A DNA stretch of 64,000 nucleotides from Sphingomonas alba (lineage in GTDB: Bacteria > Pseudomonadota > Alphaproteobacteria > Sphingomonadales > Sphingomonadaceae), in the NCBI RefSeq assembly GCF_023516555.1, contig NZ_JAMGBD010000001.1, positions 1,426,001 to 1,490,000 on the forward strand. Reading direction: 5' to 3'. Within the stretch, counting starts at the first letter, position 1. Each line of letters begins with the position of its first letter. The notes beneath the pieces are model-generated. The model did not search any database. It was given only the letters and a program-made list of their open reading frames with translations, and had not been told where the DNA came from. Position numbers and translations under genes: made by a program. Shown here piece after piece: positions 1 through 9,373 of the stretch.

Positions 1-126
1 GTCCTCGCCATCCTAGGGGCCGCTCTGACCTTTGGTGCCTTGTCGCTGGGCAACGCCATTACTGACTCGCTGGGCGAGCCGAACGGCTGCGTGGCGGGCA
101 CCGTCGCTTCCAACATCAACTGCTGA
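1..126 (+). CDS. C-terminal end of an unidentified protein (cut by window edge)
   Basis: The first 126 bases are open in frame 1 and end at TGA (124-126), giving the last 41 residues of a protein. The visible part has a hydrophobic stretch (LGAALTFGALSLG) followed by a polar tail with two cysteines, ending in SNINC. A hydrophobic segment with a short tail loosely recalls small pilin-like or single-TM proteins, but too little remains to name a family. It lies 42 bases upstream of the next gene in the same direction. Its start is outside the window. Confidence 0.5.
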   Translation, partial: VLAILGAALTFGALSLGNAITDSLGEPNGCVAGTVASNINC

Positions 127-168
127 TCGCTTGACCTGTTGACCGCCTGCCCCGACACCCGTCGGGTC

Positions 169-654
169 ATGATCCGCGCCGCCGTCCTGTCAGCCTGCAT
201 GCTCGCAACCGCTGCGGCTGCTGCGCCGTCACATCTGCTGGCCTCGGGCGGTAGCTGGGCCAGCTTCGATCGCGGCCAATCCTGTGAGGCGGTCGCGCAG
301 CCGCTCTTGCCTGCGAAAAAGCAGGAGTTGGCGCCGTTCGCCGCAATCGCCTTCGATCGATCAGGCCCTCGCCACGGGCAGTTCTCCGCGCAGCTGCGGC
401 GTCCCGTCAGGCCACGCTCAAGCGTAATCCTGACGATTGGTGACCAGCCCTTCATGCTGGTTGCGAGCGGCGCTTCTGCCTGGAGCAAGGATTCTGCCCA
501 GGAAGCCGCGATTATCGCTGCAATGCGTGCGGCGAGCGGGCTGAGGGTGGAAGCGCGCGACATAGGCGGTCGCCGCATGTCCGATCGCTATCTGCTCGAA
601 GGCGCCCCAACCGCAATCGACGCGGCCGCGGCGGCCTGCTCGCTACCCCGGTAG
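169..654 (+). CDS. Exported hypothetical protein (IalB-like)
   Basis: Predicted 161-residue secreted protein. I chose the ATG at 169 rather than the upstream TTG at 139 because it gives a clean signal peptide ([19 protein letters not shown], cleavage near residue 19-20). The mature part has one short [15 protein letters not shown] segment, a central [12 protein letters not shown] strand and a C-terminal [19 protein letters not shown] segment, with a cysteine near each end that could form a disulfide. This layout resembles the invasion-associated locus B-like proteins that sphingomonads often carry beside rlmN; this is recognition by eye. The substrate or role is unknown, and it probably acts in the periplasm. 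rlmN follows 37 bases downstream on the same strand. Confidence 0.7.
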   Translation: MIRAAVLSACMLATAAAAAPSHLLASGGSWASFDRGQSCEAVAQPLLPAKKQELAPFAAIAFDRSGPRHGQFSAQLRRPVRPRSSVILTIGDQPFMLVASGASAWSKDSAQEAAIIAAMRAASGLRVEARDIGGRRMSDRYLLEGAPTAIDAAAAACSLPR

Positions 655-691
655 AAATTCCGCCACATTCCCACTACATGGGCGGCAATCC

Positions 692-1867
692 ATGAGCGCC
701 GACACCGACCTGATGCCCATTCCGGGGCCCGTTGACCCTGTGCCCGTGCCGCGCGCGGCCGTTCCGCGTGCCGACGGCAAGGTCGAGCTTATCGGGCTCG
801 GCAAGGACGCCATGCGCGCCGAGCTGGAGCATGCGGGGCTCGAGCCGAAGCAGGCCAAGCTCCGCGCCAAGCAGATTTGGCACTGGATCTACAATCGCGG
901 AGTCACCGACTTCGACGCGATGAGCGATATCGCCAAGACGCAGCGGCCCTGGCTGAAAGAACGATTCGTAATCGCGCGGCCGGAAGTGGTCGAGGCACAG
1001 GTTTCGAACGACGGCACCCGCAAATGGCTGCTGAAGACCCACGACGGCCATGAGTTCGAGATGGTCTTCATTCCCGACGCCGATCGCGGCACGCTTTGTG
1101 TCTCCAGCCAGGTTGGCTGCACCTTGAACTGCCGCTTCTGCCACACCGGCACCATGCAGCTGGTCCGCAACCTCGAACCGGCGGAGATCGTCGGCCAGGT
1201 GATGCTGGCCCGCGACGCGCTCGGAGAATGGCCCAGCCAGCCCGAAGGCCGCATGCTGACCAACATCGTCATGATGGGCATGGGCGAGCCGCTCTATAAT
1301 TTCGACAATGTCCGCGACGCGCTGAAGATCGTCATGGACGGCGACGGCCTCGGCCTTTCCAAGCGTCGCATCACGCTCTCGACGTCAGGTGTCGTCCCGA
1401 TGATGGCGCGCGCCGGCGAGGAGATTGGCGTCAACCTTGCCGTCTCTCTGCATGCGGTGACCAAGGAAATCCGCGACGAGATCGTGCCCTTGAACCGCAA
1501 GTATGGCATCGACCAGTTGCTTGAGGCCTGCGCCGCCTATCCGGGCGCCAATAACGCCCGCCGCATCACGTTCGAATATGTGATGCTCAAGGACAAGAAC
1601 GACAGCGACGAAGACGCGCGCGAGCTGGTTCGCCTCATCCGCAAGTACAAGCTGCCGGCGAAGGTGAACCTCATCCCGTTCAACCCCTGGGGCGGTGCGC
1701 CGTATGAATGTTCGAGCGAGGAGCGAATCCGTTCCTTCAGCAACATCGTCTTCGAGGCCGGCATTTCCGCGCCGGTCCGTACGCCGCGCGGCCGCGACAT
1801 CGATGCCGCCTGCGGGCAGCTGAAGACGGCCGCGGAGCGCAAGCGCAAATCCCGCGAAGCCGCCTGA
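692..1867 (+). CDS. rlmN: 23S rRNA (adenine(2503)-C(2))-methyltransferase RlmN
   Basis: Radical-SAM methyltransferase that methylates C2 of A2503 in 23S rRNA, and of A37 in some tRNAs. The 391-residue length fits the family. The radical-SAM cluster motif CTLNCRFC supplies C143, C147 and C150, followed by [12 protein letters not shown] second conserved cysteine, C374 in DIDAACGQL near the C-terminus, matches the methyl-carrying Cys of the mechanism. [12 protein letters not shown] and [12 protein letters not shown] are further family blocks. The ATG at 692 follows a short gap after the exported protein. The N-terminal ~30 residues are Pro/Val-rich and not part of the core. The cyclopropane synthase gene follows after 58 bases. 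Confidence 0.96.
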   Translation: MSADTDLMPIPGPVDPVPVPRAAVPRADGKVELIGLGKDAMRAELEHAGLEPKQAKLRAKQIWHWIYNRGVTDFDAMSDIAKTQRPWLKERFVIARPEVVEAQVSNDGTRKWLLKTHDGHEFEMVFIPDADRGTLCVSSQVGCTLNCRFCHTGTMQLVRNLEPAEIVGQVMLARDALGEWPSQPEGRMLTNIVMMGMGEPLYNFDNVRDALKIVMDGDGLGLSKRRITLSTSGVVPMMARAGEEIGVNLAVSLHAVTKEIRDEIVPLNRKYGIDQLLEACAAYPGANNARRITFEYVMLKDKNDSDEDARELVRLIRKYKLPAKVNLIPFNPWGGAPYECSSEERIRSFSNIVFEAGISAPVRTPRGRDIDAACGQLKTAAERKRKSREAA

Positions 1868-1925
1868 CCGATTGCCGCCGCACTGACGCCGTGGCATCCG
1901 ACAACAAATCATTCGGGGAATTTGC

Positions 1926-3209
1926 ATGGCGTTGATCGAGAAGCTGGTCGGTAAGATCATCCGTGAAGGCCGGCTGGTGCTGCTGATGCCCGGCGGCAAG
2001 AGGCTGGAATTCGGACCCGGCGGCGGCAAGACCGTCACCGTCCGCCTTGCCGACAACAAGACCGCCTTCGCCATCGCCCGCAATCCACGCCTCGGCCTTG
2101 GCGAGGCCTATATGGACGGCCGGATGACGATCGAGGACGGCACCATCCTCGACCTGATGGAGCTGGCGACTGCCGCCAACCCCTGGGAGGATGCAAGCGC
2201 AGGCCGCAAGGCCATCGGCAAGGGCAAGAGCCGCTGGAAGAAGCTGTGGCGCGCCAAGAATGTCGCCAAGCGGGCGCGGAAGAACGTCGCCCACCATTAC
2301 GACATCGGCAATGACCTCTACCGCCTCTTCCTCGACGACGACATGCAGTACAGCTGCGCTTACTTCACCGACCCCAGGAACAGCCTGGAGCAGGCGCAGC
2401 TCGACAAGAAGGCGCATATCGCCGCCAAGCTGGCGCTGGAGCCTGGCCAGCATGTCCTCGACATCGGCTGCGGCTGGGGCGGAACGGCCCTGTTCCTCAA
2501 CAAGGTCGCCGGTGTCCGCGTCACCGGTGTGACGTTGTCGGAGGAGCAACTGAAGGTCGCTCGTGAACGCGCCGAGGCAGCCGGCGTCGCCGACCAGGTC
2601 AAGTTCGAGCTGATCGATTACCGCCATGTCGAAGGCCAGTTCGACCGCATCGTCTCGATCGGCATGTTCGAACATGTCGGCGGCGCGCATTACGACGAAT
2701 TTTTCGGCAAGTGCCGCGAATTGCTCAAGCCTGATGGCGTCATGCTGCTGCACACGATCGGCAAGCTCGGCAAGTCGATGAACGCGCCCGACCCGTTCAC
2801 CGACAAATATATTTTCCCCGGCTACCACCTGCCGTCGATCTCATCGATGGCCGCTTCGACCGAGAAATTCCGCCTCATCACCACTGATATCGAGACGCTG
2901 CGCCTGCATTACGCCTATACTTTGCGTCACTGGCTGCAGCGGACGCAGAAGGCCAAGGCGAAGATCGTCAAGCTGTACGACGAGCGCTTCTACCGCATGT
3001 GGGAATTCTATTTGTCCGGCGGCGTCGTCGCCTTCGAGTCCGGGTCGATGTGCAATTACCAGCTGCAATATGTCCGCGATCGCAATGCCTTGCCGATCAC
3101 CCGTGACTACATAGCCGAAGTGGAGGCCAAATATCGGGAGCTTGGTGCACCTTCCACGAAAGCAACCGTAAAGGCCCCGCGCAGCCGGCGGACAAAAGAG
3201 GCGGTGTAG
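1926..3209 (+). CDS. Cyclopropane-fatty-acyl-phospholipid synthase family methyltransferase
   Basis: Predicted SAM-dependent enzyme that adds a methylene bridge to unsaturated acyl chains of membrane phospholipids, or a close relative acting on lipids. It is 427 residues long, with a non-catalytic N-terminal domain (1-110), the HHYDIGNDLY signature (123-132), QYSCAYF (141-147) and the SAM-binding motif VLDIGCGWGG (177-186). The FERIVSIGMFEHVG-type block and FPGYHLPS near residue 300 are typical of CfaA. The C-terminal 20 residues are basic and low-complexity. The start is ATG at 1926. It is downstream of rlmN on the same strand and could be co-transcribed. I withhold the symbol cfa because sphingomonads can carry several paralogues. 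Confidence 0.92.
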   Translation: MALIEKLVGKIIREGRLVLLMPGGKRLEFGPGGGKTVTVRLADNKTAFAIARNPRLGLGEAYMDGRMTIEDGTILDLMELATAANPWEDASAGRKAIGKGKSRWKKLWRAKNVAKRARKNVAHHYDIGNDLYRLFLDDDMQYSCAYFTDPRNSLEQAQLDKKAHIAAKLALEPGQHVLDIGCGWGGTALFLNKVAGVRVTGVTLSEEQLKVARERAEAAGVADQVKFELIDYRHVEGQFDRIVSIGMFEHVGGAHYDEFFGKCRELLKPDGVMLLHTIGKLGKSMNAPDPFTDKYIFPGYHLPSISSMAASTEKFRLITTDIETLRLHYAYTLRHWLQRTQKAKAKIVKLYDERFYRMWEFYLSGGVVAFESGSMCNYQLQYVRDRNALPITRDYIAEVEAKYRELGAPSTKATVKAPRSRRTKEAV

Positions 3210-3365
3210 AGTAAATCAAAGTTCAGCCATAACGGTCGTACTTGCGGTCGATTTGGCGATGTGACATGAAGCCCGCGCTCGGATTGTTGCGCTGCCGTGG
3301 GAGGCCTGTCATGTCCGAGTGTATTCCACCAAAAATTAGCTGCCTGACGCCCTGATCAGCTTCGC

Positions 3366-4739
3366 GTGACGTCCGCGTTCCTGCTGGCCGACGCCGCGTC
3401 GGAGCTGATGCTGTTTGCTGCTGTCGGCTTCCTGCTGTTTGCTCTCGACGACCTGGCCGTCGACCTCATTTACTTTGCTCGCCGTGCGTGGCGGGCAATG
3501 ACAATCTACACCCGCTACCCGCGCGCCTTCGCGACCAGCATCGCCATGCTTTGGAAGCCACGCTTCATCGCCATCTTCATCCCCGCATGGGATGAAAGTC
3601 TGGTGATTGGGCCGATGCTGAAGTCGACCCTCAAGCGCTTCGATCATCCCGACTACCGGATATTCGTCGGCTATTATCGCAACGATCTCGCGACGGCGGC
3701 GGCGATCGTCAATGTGGCCGACAAGCGAATAGAAGCAGTCGAAGTGCCGTCCGACGGCCCCACCACCAAGGCCGACTGCCTCAACCACCTTTACGATGCC
3801 CTTCTCACCTACGAGGCAGGGACCGGCCGTTCACCGATTGCAGTCGTGCTCCATGACGCAGAGGATGTGGTTCACCCCTTCGAGCTGACATTGTTCGACC
3901 AGCTCATCGACCGGGCCGCCCTGATCCAGCTCCCAGTCCAGCCGCTCGTCGATCCATCGTCGACCTGGGTAAGCGGCCACTACTGCGACGAATTTGCCGA
4001 AAGCCACGGCAAAGAATTGGTGGTGCGTGAAGCCGTCGGCGCAGCAATTCCACTGGCGGGCGTAGGTTGCGCCATAGAGCGGAACGCATTGGCCCGGCTC
4101 GCCGCCATCCAGGAAGGCCGCCCCTTCATCGGCACCAGCATGACCGAGGATTACGAGATGGGGCTCCGTCTCGGCGCGCTCGGCCTCAAAACCATGTTCG
4201 TCCGAATCCCGGCACGAACAGGTAGCAATGCCGTCGTTGCCAGCCGTGGTCATTTCCCTGCCAGCTTCGACGCCGCCGTACGCCAGAAGGCGCGCTGGGT
4301 TGGCGGCATTGCATTTGCCGGTTGGGACCGCCTCGGCTGGCGGGGCGGGCTGGGCGAGCGGTGGATGCGGATGCGCGATCGCCGTGGCCCACTGGCGGCA
4401 TTGCTGATGGTCGCCGGCTACGCGGCCGTTCTGATCTGGATCCAGCTCGGCCTTGCCAGGAGCCTGGGGGCTCCTGCGCATCCAAGCTTGTCGCCCGCAT
4501 TGAAATCGCTGCTCACGATTAATGCGTGGCTGCTTGGTTGGCGTGTGCTGATGCGATCCGGCTTCGTCACTGCCAACTACGGTTTGAGACAGGGGTTGGT
4601 GTCCATCCCGCGCCTGTTGGTCGGCAACCTGATCGCCATCCTGGCGGTCAAGCGCGCCCTATTCCTGCATGCCAGCGGCGGTCCCAAGAGCTGGGACAAG
4701 ACCCGCCACATCTTTCCGGCCGAGGAGATTGCATCATGA
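3366..4739 (+). CDS. NfrB-like inner-membrane family 2 glycosyltransferase
   Basis: Predicted processive GT2 glycosyltransferase related to E. coli NfrB, the inner-membrane part of the phage N4 receptor/exopolysaccharide system. In the 457 residues there is an N-terminal TM segment (about 13-37), the nucleotide-sugar domain starting at FIPAWDE (71-77), the acidic HDAED motif (163-167), TED (260-262) and QKARW (307-311), the QxxRW-type signature of polymer synthases. C-terminal hydrophobic segments follow (about 340-365, 385-400, 415-435). E. coli NfrB is much longer and ends in a MshEN c-di-GMP-binding domain, which is absent here. The start is GTG at 3366. Its stop overlaps the next start as ATGA (4736-4739), so the two are translationally coupled. 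Confidence 0.85.
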   Translation: MTSAFLLADAASELMLFAAVGFLLFALDDLAVDLIYFARRAWRAMTIYTRYPRAFATSIAMLWKPRFIAIFIPAWDESLVIGPMLKSTLKRFDHPDYRIFVGYYRNDLATAAAIVNVADKRIEAVEVPSDGPTTKADCLNHLYDALLTYEAGTGRSPIAVVLHDAEDVVHPFELTLFDQLIDRAALIQLPVQPLVDPSSTWVSGHYCDEFAESHGKELVVREAVGAAIPLAGVGCAIERNALARLAAIQEGRPFIGTSMTEDYEMGLRLGALGLKTMFVRIPARTGSNAVVASRGHFPASFDAAVRQKARWVGGIAFAGWDRLGWRGGLGERWMRMRDRRGPLAALLMVAGYAAVLIWIQLGLARSLGAPAHPSLSPALKSLLTINAWLLGWRVLMRSGFVTANYGLRQGLVSIPRLLVGNLIAILAVKRALFLHASGGPKSWDKTRHIFPAEEIAS

Positions 4740-5836
4740 GTTCATCGATCCGGTTTCTGGGATTGGCAGTCCTCGCTTGGGCGGGGGTTCGCGCGGCAAG
4801 TCTGGGTATGGTCCCGGGAATTGCCTCAACTATTTCGCCACCGGCCGAGGCCGCGACTACGCGCCTGCCACCGGTTGAGGAAACCCACTTTACGCCGCCG
4901 CTGCCGCCGATGGAGCCGGTCGTAATGGCCGGCAACGCTAATGGCCCTTATCCGGGTTATCCACCCTACGGGCCCTATCCTCAGCCGGTGGCTATTCCTT
5001 ATTATTACCCCGCACCGGCACAGGTGACGGCCACACCGAAAACTCGCCCGTCGGCATGGGATGAGGTCGCCCCAACTCCCCGGGATCTCTACGATGGCTG
5101 GGCAGTCTCAGAGCCGACACCCATAACGCAAATGGCCTCGACAGCGGTTGGAACGCGGAGTGATCCTGCCCCTGCATACACTGCGCCTGCTGGCGTCCGT
5201 CCGCCGCTGCTCAAGCGCCTTGATCGCCTCCAACTGACCGCTTGGGCCCTATTGCGCGGAAGCCCCGGACCCGGCGCTCTCGCAACCGGCGGAACGCTTG
5301 GGGGCAGTCAAGTCGGTTCGCGGTTGTCGTACAATTTCACTCCGTCGCTGTCGGCTTCACTAAGATCGAGCGGCTCGGTCGGTGGCGTTCGCTATGCAGA
5401 AGCGGCGGCAGGAATCCGCTGGAAGCCGCTGGCCAATGTTCCGGTTGCACTGAATTTCGAGAGGCGGCAGGCGCTGAACCAATGGGGCGGGCGTAGCGCC
5501 TTTGCCCTCTTCGCGGAGGGTGGCCTCTATCAAACGCCGGTCTTGGGAATAGGCAGCCTCGACCTCTATGCCCAGGGCGGTGTCGTCGGCGTCAAAAGCC
5601 GCGACTATTTCTTCGACGGCGGCGCGACGATCACGCGGCCAGTGTGGAAGAACTTCTCCGCCGGGCTCGGCGTCTGGGGAGGTGTGCAGCCCGGTCTATA
5701 TCGAGTCGATGCCGGACCGCGGCTGACCATGAATGTCCGTCGCGGTATTCGGCTGCATGCAGATTATCGCCAGCGGGTGGCTGGTGAGGCCCTGCCGGCA
5801 TCAGGCCCGGCGTTGACGATTGCCGGTGATTTCTAA
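4736..5836 (+). CDS. NfrA-like outer-membrane beta-barrel protein
   Basis: Predicted 366-residue exported protein, partner of the upstream glycosyltransferase. The real start is the ATG at 4736, which overlaps the upstream stop by four bases; a longer open frame upstream only shadows the glycosyltransferase. It has an N-terminal hydrophobic signal or anchor (about 5-25), a Pro/Tyr/Gly-rich linker (about 60-110, for example PGYPPYGPYP), then about 190 residues of alternating strands (RLSYNFTPSLSASLRSSG, AAAGIRWKPLANVPV, DYFFDGGATITR), ending in an aromatic-terminated strand (LTIAGDF), as outer-membrane barrels do. The C-terminal part resembles the NfrA C-terminal domain. No TPR repeats are visible, unlike E. 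coli NfrA. It may form an export pore for the polymer made by the upstream enzyme. Confidence 0.65.
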   Translation: MSSSIRFLGLAVLAWAGVRAASLGMVPGIASTISPPAEAATTRLPPVEETHFTPPLPPMEPVVMAGNANGPYPGYPPYGPYPQPVAIPYYYPAPAQVTATPKTRPSAWDEVAPTPRDLYDGWAVSEPTPITQMASTAVGTRSDPAPAYTAPAGVRPPLLKRLDRLQLTAWALLRGSPGPGALATGGTLGGSQVGSRLSYNFTPSLSASLRSSGSVGGVRYAEAAAGIRWKPLANVPVALNFERRQALNQWGGRSAFALFAEGGLYQTPVLGIGSLDLYAQGGVVGVKSRDYFFDGGATITRPVWKNFSAGLGVWGGVQPGLYRVDAGPRLTMNVRRGIRLHADYRQRVAGEALPASGPALTIAGDF

Positions 5837-5845
5837 GCGAGAAGC

Positions 5846-7537
5846 TTAGCGGCCGTGGCCGCGCCAGCGCTTGATGGTGCGGCTGATGATGCCTTCTTCG
5901 CCACCCGTCTCGCGCCACAGGGCCGCGAAGCTCGGGTCGGACGAGGCCGGCCGCTTTTCAGGCTCCAAATCGTCGAAGCGGACTCGGATCGGAATGGCGA
6001 CGCCTTCGCCGCAAACGATGCACTCTCGGTTGCGGAGCGCCGGGATGGCATCGAGGAAGCCGCGGGCGCCTTCCGGCATGGCGGCGCGGACGCAGGCCTG
6101 GTCGCGATCGTTGTTCAGGCGCATGGAGATGATCGTGCCGCACTGCGACAGCACGCCTTCGGCCAAATCCGACGGACGCTGCGTGATGAGACCAAGACTG
6201 ACGCCGTACTTACGGCCTTCCTTGGCGATACGCTCAAGGATCTTGCGGACCGCCTGGGCGCCGGAATTCTCGTCCTTGGGGACGTAACGGTGCGCCTCTT
6301 CGCAGACCAGAAGCAGCGGCCTCTGCGCTTCGGTGCGGCTCCAGATCGCATAGTCGAAAACCATGCGGGCGAGCACCGAGACGACGACGCTGGTGACTTC
6401 CGACGGAACACCCGAGACGTCGACGATCGAGATCGGCTTGCCGTGTGCCGGCAGGCGGAACAGCTTGGCGAGGAACGGGCCCATCGAGTCCGACACCAGC
6501 ATGCCCGAGAACATGAAAGTGTAGCGCGGATCGGCGCGGAGCTCGTCGAGCTTGTTCTTCAGTCGCTGATAGGGCGTTGTGTCGCCGGCTCGGTCGAGCT
6601 TACCCATTTCCGCCGTCAGAATCTGGCTGAAATCGGTGAGCAGGTACGGGATCGGCGAATCCACCGTCACCTTGCCGTACTGCTCGAGGTTCTTGCCCTT
6701 GGTGCGGGCGGCCAGAAGGATCTTGCCGAGAATGTCAGCATCGCGCTGCCGCTCGGCCCCATCGGTCGTGAGGAACACCTCGCAATGTTCCTCGAAATTC
6801 ATCAGCCAGTAGGGCAGCTGTAGGTTGTCGACATTGAACAGTTCGCCGCAATCCTTGAACGCAGCCGAATATTCGCCGTGCGGGTCGATCATGACGATAT
6901 GACCCTCGGGGCTCAGCTCCGAAATACGGTGCAGGATCAGCGAAACGCTGGTCGACTTACCGGTACCGGTCGAACCCAAGACCGCGAAGTGCTTGCCGAG
7001 CATCGGGTCGACGTAGAGCGCACCGCGGATGTCGTCGGTCGGATAGACGGTCCCGATTTCGACGTGCGGGCTGTCGTCGGCGGCGAAGATGGCGCGCATG
7101 TCTTCGGTCGAAACCGGGAAAACGGCGCTTCCGGGAATGGGATAGCGGGTGACGCCGCGGCGGAAGTTGACCATGCGGCCACCCGACGCGTTCTGGCCTT
7201 CGCCGAGAAAGTCGACGTGCGCGATGACGCCATCGTCACTATCGTCGGCGCGCAGGGTGCGGACGTTGGCGATCAGCCAGCTGCTACCGACCTTCATCTT
7301 GACCTGGCTGCCGACCTGACCAGCCATGGCGATGGACGGATCCTGATGCTCCGCCAAAGCGTGGAGCTGGGCGACGTTCATCGCGATGCGCGAGCCCGAG
7401 CCCGCGATTTCGAGTACGGTGCCAATTTCGCCGACCGAGCTGGACGGTCCGGGCACACGGCCGCCCGTCTGAGCGTTGTCATCGCTATAGCTCGACAGAT
7501 GATCGACGAACTGCTGCAGGTTCGGTTGCTCGTTCAT
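5846..7537 (-). CDS. HerA-like ATP-binding protein (DUF87)
   Basis: Predicted hexameric HerA/FtsK-superfamily ATPase of 563 residues. It has an N-terminal HAS-barrel-like beta domain (35-140), Walker A GSTGTGKST (188-196), Walker B LLLVCEEAHRYVP (about 415-427), and the arginine-finger region RIAKEGRKYGVSLGLITQRPSDL followed by SQCGTIISMRLNN. These are diagnostic for HerA translocases, which in archaea pair with the nuclease NurA. No NurA-, Sir2- or nuclease-like gene lies beside it, and the neighbours are an outer-membrane barrel gene (convergent) and a TIGR02186 gene. I therefore read it as the solitary HerA-like ATPase common in alphaproteobacteria, role unknown. It begins at ATG 7535-7537 and ends 9 bases from the converging barrel gene. 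Confidence 0.9.
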   Translation of the reverse strand: MNEQPNLQQFVDHLSSYSDDNAQTGGRVPGPSSSVGEIGTVLEIAGSGSRIAMNVAQLHALAEHQDPSIAMAGQVGSQVKMKVGSSWLIANVRTLRADDSDDGVIAHVDFLGEGQNASGGRMVNFRRGVTRYPIPGSAVFPVSTEDMRAIFAADDSPHVEIGTVYPTDDIRGALYVDPMLGKHFAVLGSTGTGKSTSVSLILHRISELSPEGHIVMIDPHGEYSAAFKDCGELFNVDNLQLPYWLMNFEEHCEVFLTTDGAERQRDADILGKILLAARTKGKNLEQYGKVTVDSPIPYLLTDFSQILTAEMGKLDRAGDTTPYQRLKNKLDELRADPRYTFMFSGMLVSDSMGPFLAKLFRLPAHGKPISIVDVSGVPSEVTSVVVSVLARMVFDYAIWSRTEAQRPLLLVCEEAHRYVPKDENSGAQAVRKILERIAKEGRKYGVSLGLITQRPSDLAEGVLSQCGTIISMRLNNDRDQACVRAAMPEGARGFLDAIPALRNRECIVCGEGVAIPIRVRFDDLEPEKRPASSDPSFAALWRETGGEEGIISRTIKRWRGHGR

Positions 7538-7620
7538 TGCTTGACGACGCCTTTGCTACTTCCGGAAACAATCAAGGCGTCGGCATATCGAAAGCCGGTT
7601 AAGATTTGGCTTACTTCACT

Positions 7621-8382
7621 TCAGCTCCGGCGCGAGAAGGCCCATGCCGCGGCATAGCCGAGACCGAGCGACATGATCATCGCGGCAAGGCCATAGACGA
7701 TGGAGTGGCGTCGCGCCGCCAAGGCGACGTAGCGCTCGAAACCCGACTTGCCGATTTCGATTTCCCGGGTTGCGGCGGCGACAACGCGGTTATTGTCGAT
7801 CAAGAAGGTTTCGGCAGTGTAGGTGCCGACCGGCACCTGACTGGGGATGTCGATGCGGGCCCGGTAGAGAACGCCCTCAGCTATCTCCACGCCCTTGGGA
7901 TTCTCGCGGTACAGGCCCTGCCGCTTGCGGAGGTCGAGCAACCCGGCTTCGAACCGGCGTTCCTTGTCGGGCAGCGCGCCACCGCCCGGAGACAATTGGA
8001 GGTTGTCGAGACCCAGTTCATAGATGGCGGCCGTGCGGTCATCGATGAGTTCTTCCACCGGCCGCGACGAGGCGATCGCGTAGAAACTTGGGGCCGACCG
8101 GAAACGGTGGCTGTCGGCATTCATCCAGATGCCGGCGATCTTGTGTTTTTCGCGGACGACGATCGGCTGGACCGGGCCCTTGACGACGACTGCAATGTCA
8201 GCCCGCTTCGAAGGCAGCCGCCCACCGGGATAAAGGATGGCGCCGAACAACAGCAGCTGCGCGCCGCTGAAGCTGTAACGGATCTCGATCGCTCGGGAGG
8301 AAACGTCTGGCACCAGCACCGGCTTCGACGCTCCGACCAAGAGCGGCGCTGCCAGGGCGAGGAAAAAGGCCCCCCGCCTCAT
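7621..8382 (-). CDS. TIGR02186 family membrane-anchored protein
   Basis: Predicted 253-residue protein with a signal peptide (MRRGAFFLALAAPLLVGAS) and one C-terminal TM helix (about 225-247, SIVYGLAAMIMSLGLGYAAAW) followed by basic residues, so most of the chain faces the periplasm. The blocks IEIRYSFSGAQLLLFGA and VVVKGP..IVVREK are those of TIGR02186, a conserved alphaproteobacterial family that is repeatedly found directly after a TauE/SafE transporter. The same pairing occurs here: its ATG overlaps the TauE stop (8379-8382). The biochemical role is not established; the pairing suggests a periplasmic partner of the anion transporter. Confidence 0.85.
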   Translation of the reverse strand: MRRGAFFLALAAPLLVGASKPVLVPDVSSRAIEIRYSFSGAQLLLFGAILYPGGRLPSKRADIAVVVKGPVQPIVVREKHKIAGIWMNADSHRFRSAPSFYAIASSRPVEELIDDRTAAIYELGLDNLQLSPGGGALPDKERRFEAGLLDLRKRQGLYRENPKGVEIAEGVLYRARIDIPSQVPVGTYTAETFLIDNNRVVAAATREIEIGKSGFERYVALAARRHSIVYGLAAMIMSLGLGYAAAWAFSRRS

Positions 8383-9287
8383 AGGTAATAGACCGTGTAG
8401 ATTTCATCTGGCCGCCAGGCGAGGCCGAGAGCCATGCGCAAGGCCACGCCCAAGATGATGACGGCCAATGCGAACCGAAGAAGGTCCGGCTTCAGCCGAG
8501 TCGTCAGGCGGGCGCCATATTGCGCGCCGATGACGCCGCCGAGGAGAAGTAGGCCGGCGAGGACGATATCGACCGATTGCGTCGTCACGGCATGAACGAA
8601 CGTCGTCACCGCGCTGACCGCGAGGATCATGATCAAGCTGGTCCCGATCACAACCCGCGCCGCCATGCCGAGTAGGTAGATCATGGCGGGAACGAGGATG
8701 AAACCGCCGCCGACGCCCAGAAGGACCGTTAGCATGCCGGCGGCGAAACCAAGCGCCATGGGCGCCAGCGGTGAAATATAAAGGCCGGACGCATAAAAGC
8801 GCCACCTCAGCGGCAGGGATGCGACCCATTTGTTGTGCCGTGGCTGCGTTTTGGCCTCGGGCTGCTGGACCCAGCCAAGCGCGACTATCGCATCCTTGAG
8901 CATCAAACCGCCAATGGAGCCTAGCAACAGGACATAGAGAAAGCCGATGATGAGATCGATCTGGCCGCTGTTCTGAAGCACCCGGAACAGCATGGCGCCG
9001 ACAATCGATCCGACGAGGCCGCCGGCGATCATGACGCCGCCCATCTTCAAATCGACGCCGCCGCGTTTCCAGTGCGCAGCGACGCCGGAGACGCTTGCCC
9101 CGGTAATCTGCGTCGTGGCGGATGCGACCGCGACCGTCGGCGGGATGCCGTAGAAGATCAGCAAAGGCGTTGTCAGGAAGCCGCCGCCGACCCCGAACAT
9201 GCCCGACAGCAGGCCCACCACGAACCCAAGCACGACAATGAAGACCGCGTTGACGCTGAGGCCGGCGATGGGAAGGTAAATGTCCAT
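8379..9287 (-). CDS. Sulfite exporter TauE/SafE family transporter
   Basis: Predicted inner-membrane anion transporter of 302 residues, proposed for this family to export sulfite, sulfonates or other organic anions. It shows two repeated halves: GLLSGMFGVGGGFLTTPLLIFYGIPP near residues 24-50 and AAGMLTVLLGVGGGFILVPAMIYL near 185-207 both carry the G(V/I)GGGF signature. About eight TM helices are visible. The start is ATG at 9285-9287. It is translationally coupled (ATGA) to the TIGR02186 gene, forming a two-gene operon. The sulfur-assimilation genes cysD-cysNC lie 11 kb away and are not part of this unit. Confidence 0.92.
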   Translation of the reverse strand: MDIYLPIAGLSVNAVFIVVLGFVVGLLSGMFGVGGGFLTTPLLIFYGIPPTVAVASATTQITGASVSGVAAHWKRGGVDLKMGGVMIAGGLVGSIVGAMLFRVLQNSGQIDLIIGFLYVLLLGSIGGLMLKDAIVALGWVQQPEAKTQPRHNKWVASLPLRWRFYASGLYISPLAPMALGFAAGMLTVLLGVGGGFILVPAMIYLLGMAARVVIGTSLIMILAVSAVTTFVHAVTTQSVDIVLAGLLLLGGVIGAQYGARLTTRLKPDLLRFALAVIILGVALRMALGLAWRPDEIYTVYYL

Positions 9288-9373
9288 GTCGCGCCCGGCA
9301 CGCTAGCCGCTCGCTTCGCCGCAGGCCAGCATGGCGTTGGGGGCACCGCCGACGGCTATTGATCCAGCACTGC

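Noticed and set aside
1737-2828. Long minus-strand open frame of 363 codons
   Set aside because: It lies antisense to rlmN and the cyclopropane synthase gene. High GC creates such frames; the sense proteins carry full motifs.
3266-3355. 29-codon open frame upstream of the NfrB-like gene
   Set aside because: Possible ATG but no ribosome site and no conserved pattern; treated as non-coding.
4526-4735. 70-residue N-terminal extension of the barrel protein
   Set aside because: It reads through the glycosyltransferase in another frame and has shadow-type composition; the ATG at 4736 overlaps the upstream stop and leads into a signal peptide.
5846-7537. HerA-like ATPase as part of an anti-phage system
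   Set aside because: No Sir2, DUF4297, NurA or other nuclease gene lies next to it, and the flanking genes look like ordinary housekeeping or envelope genes.
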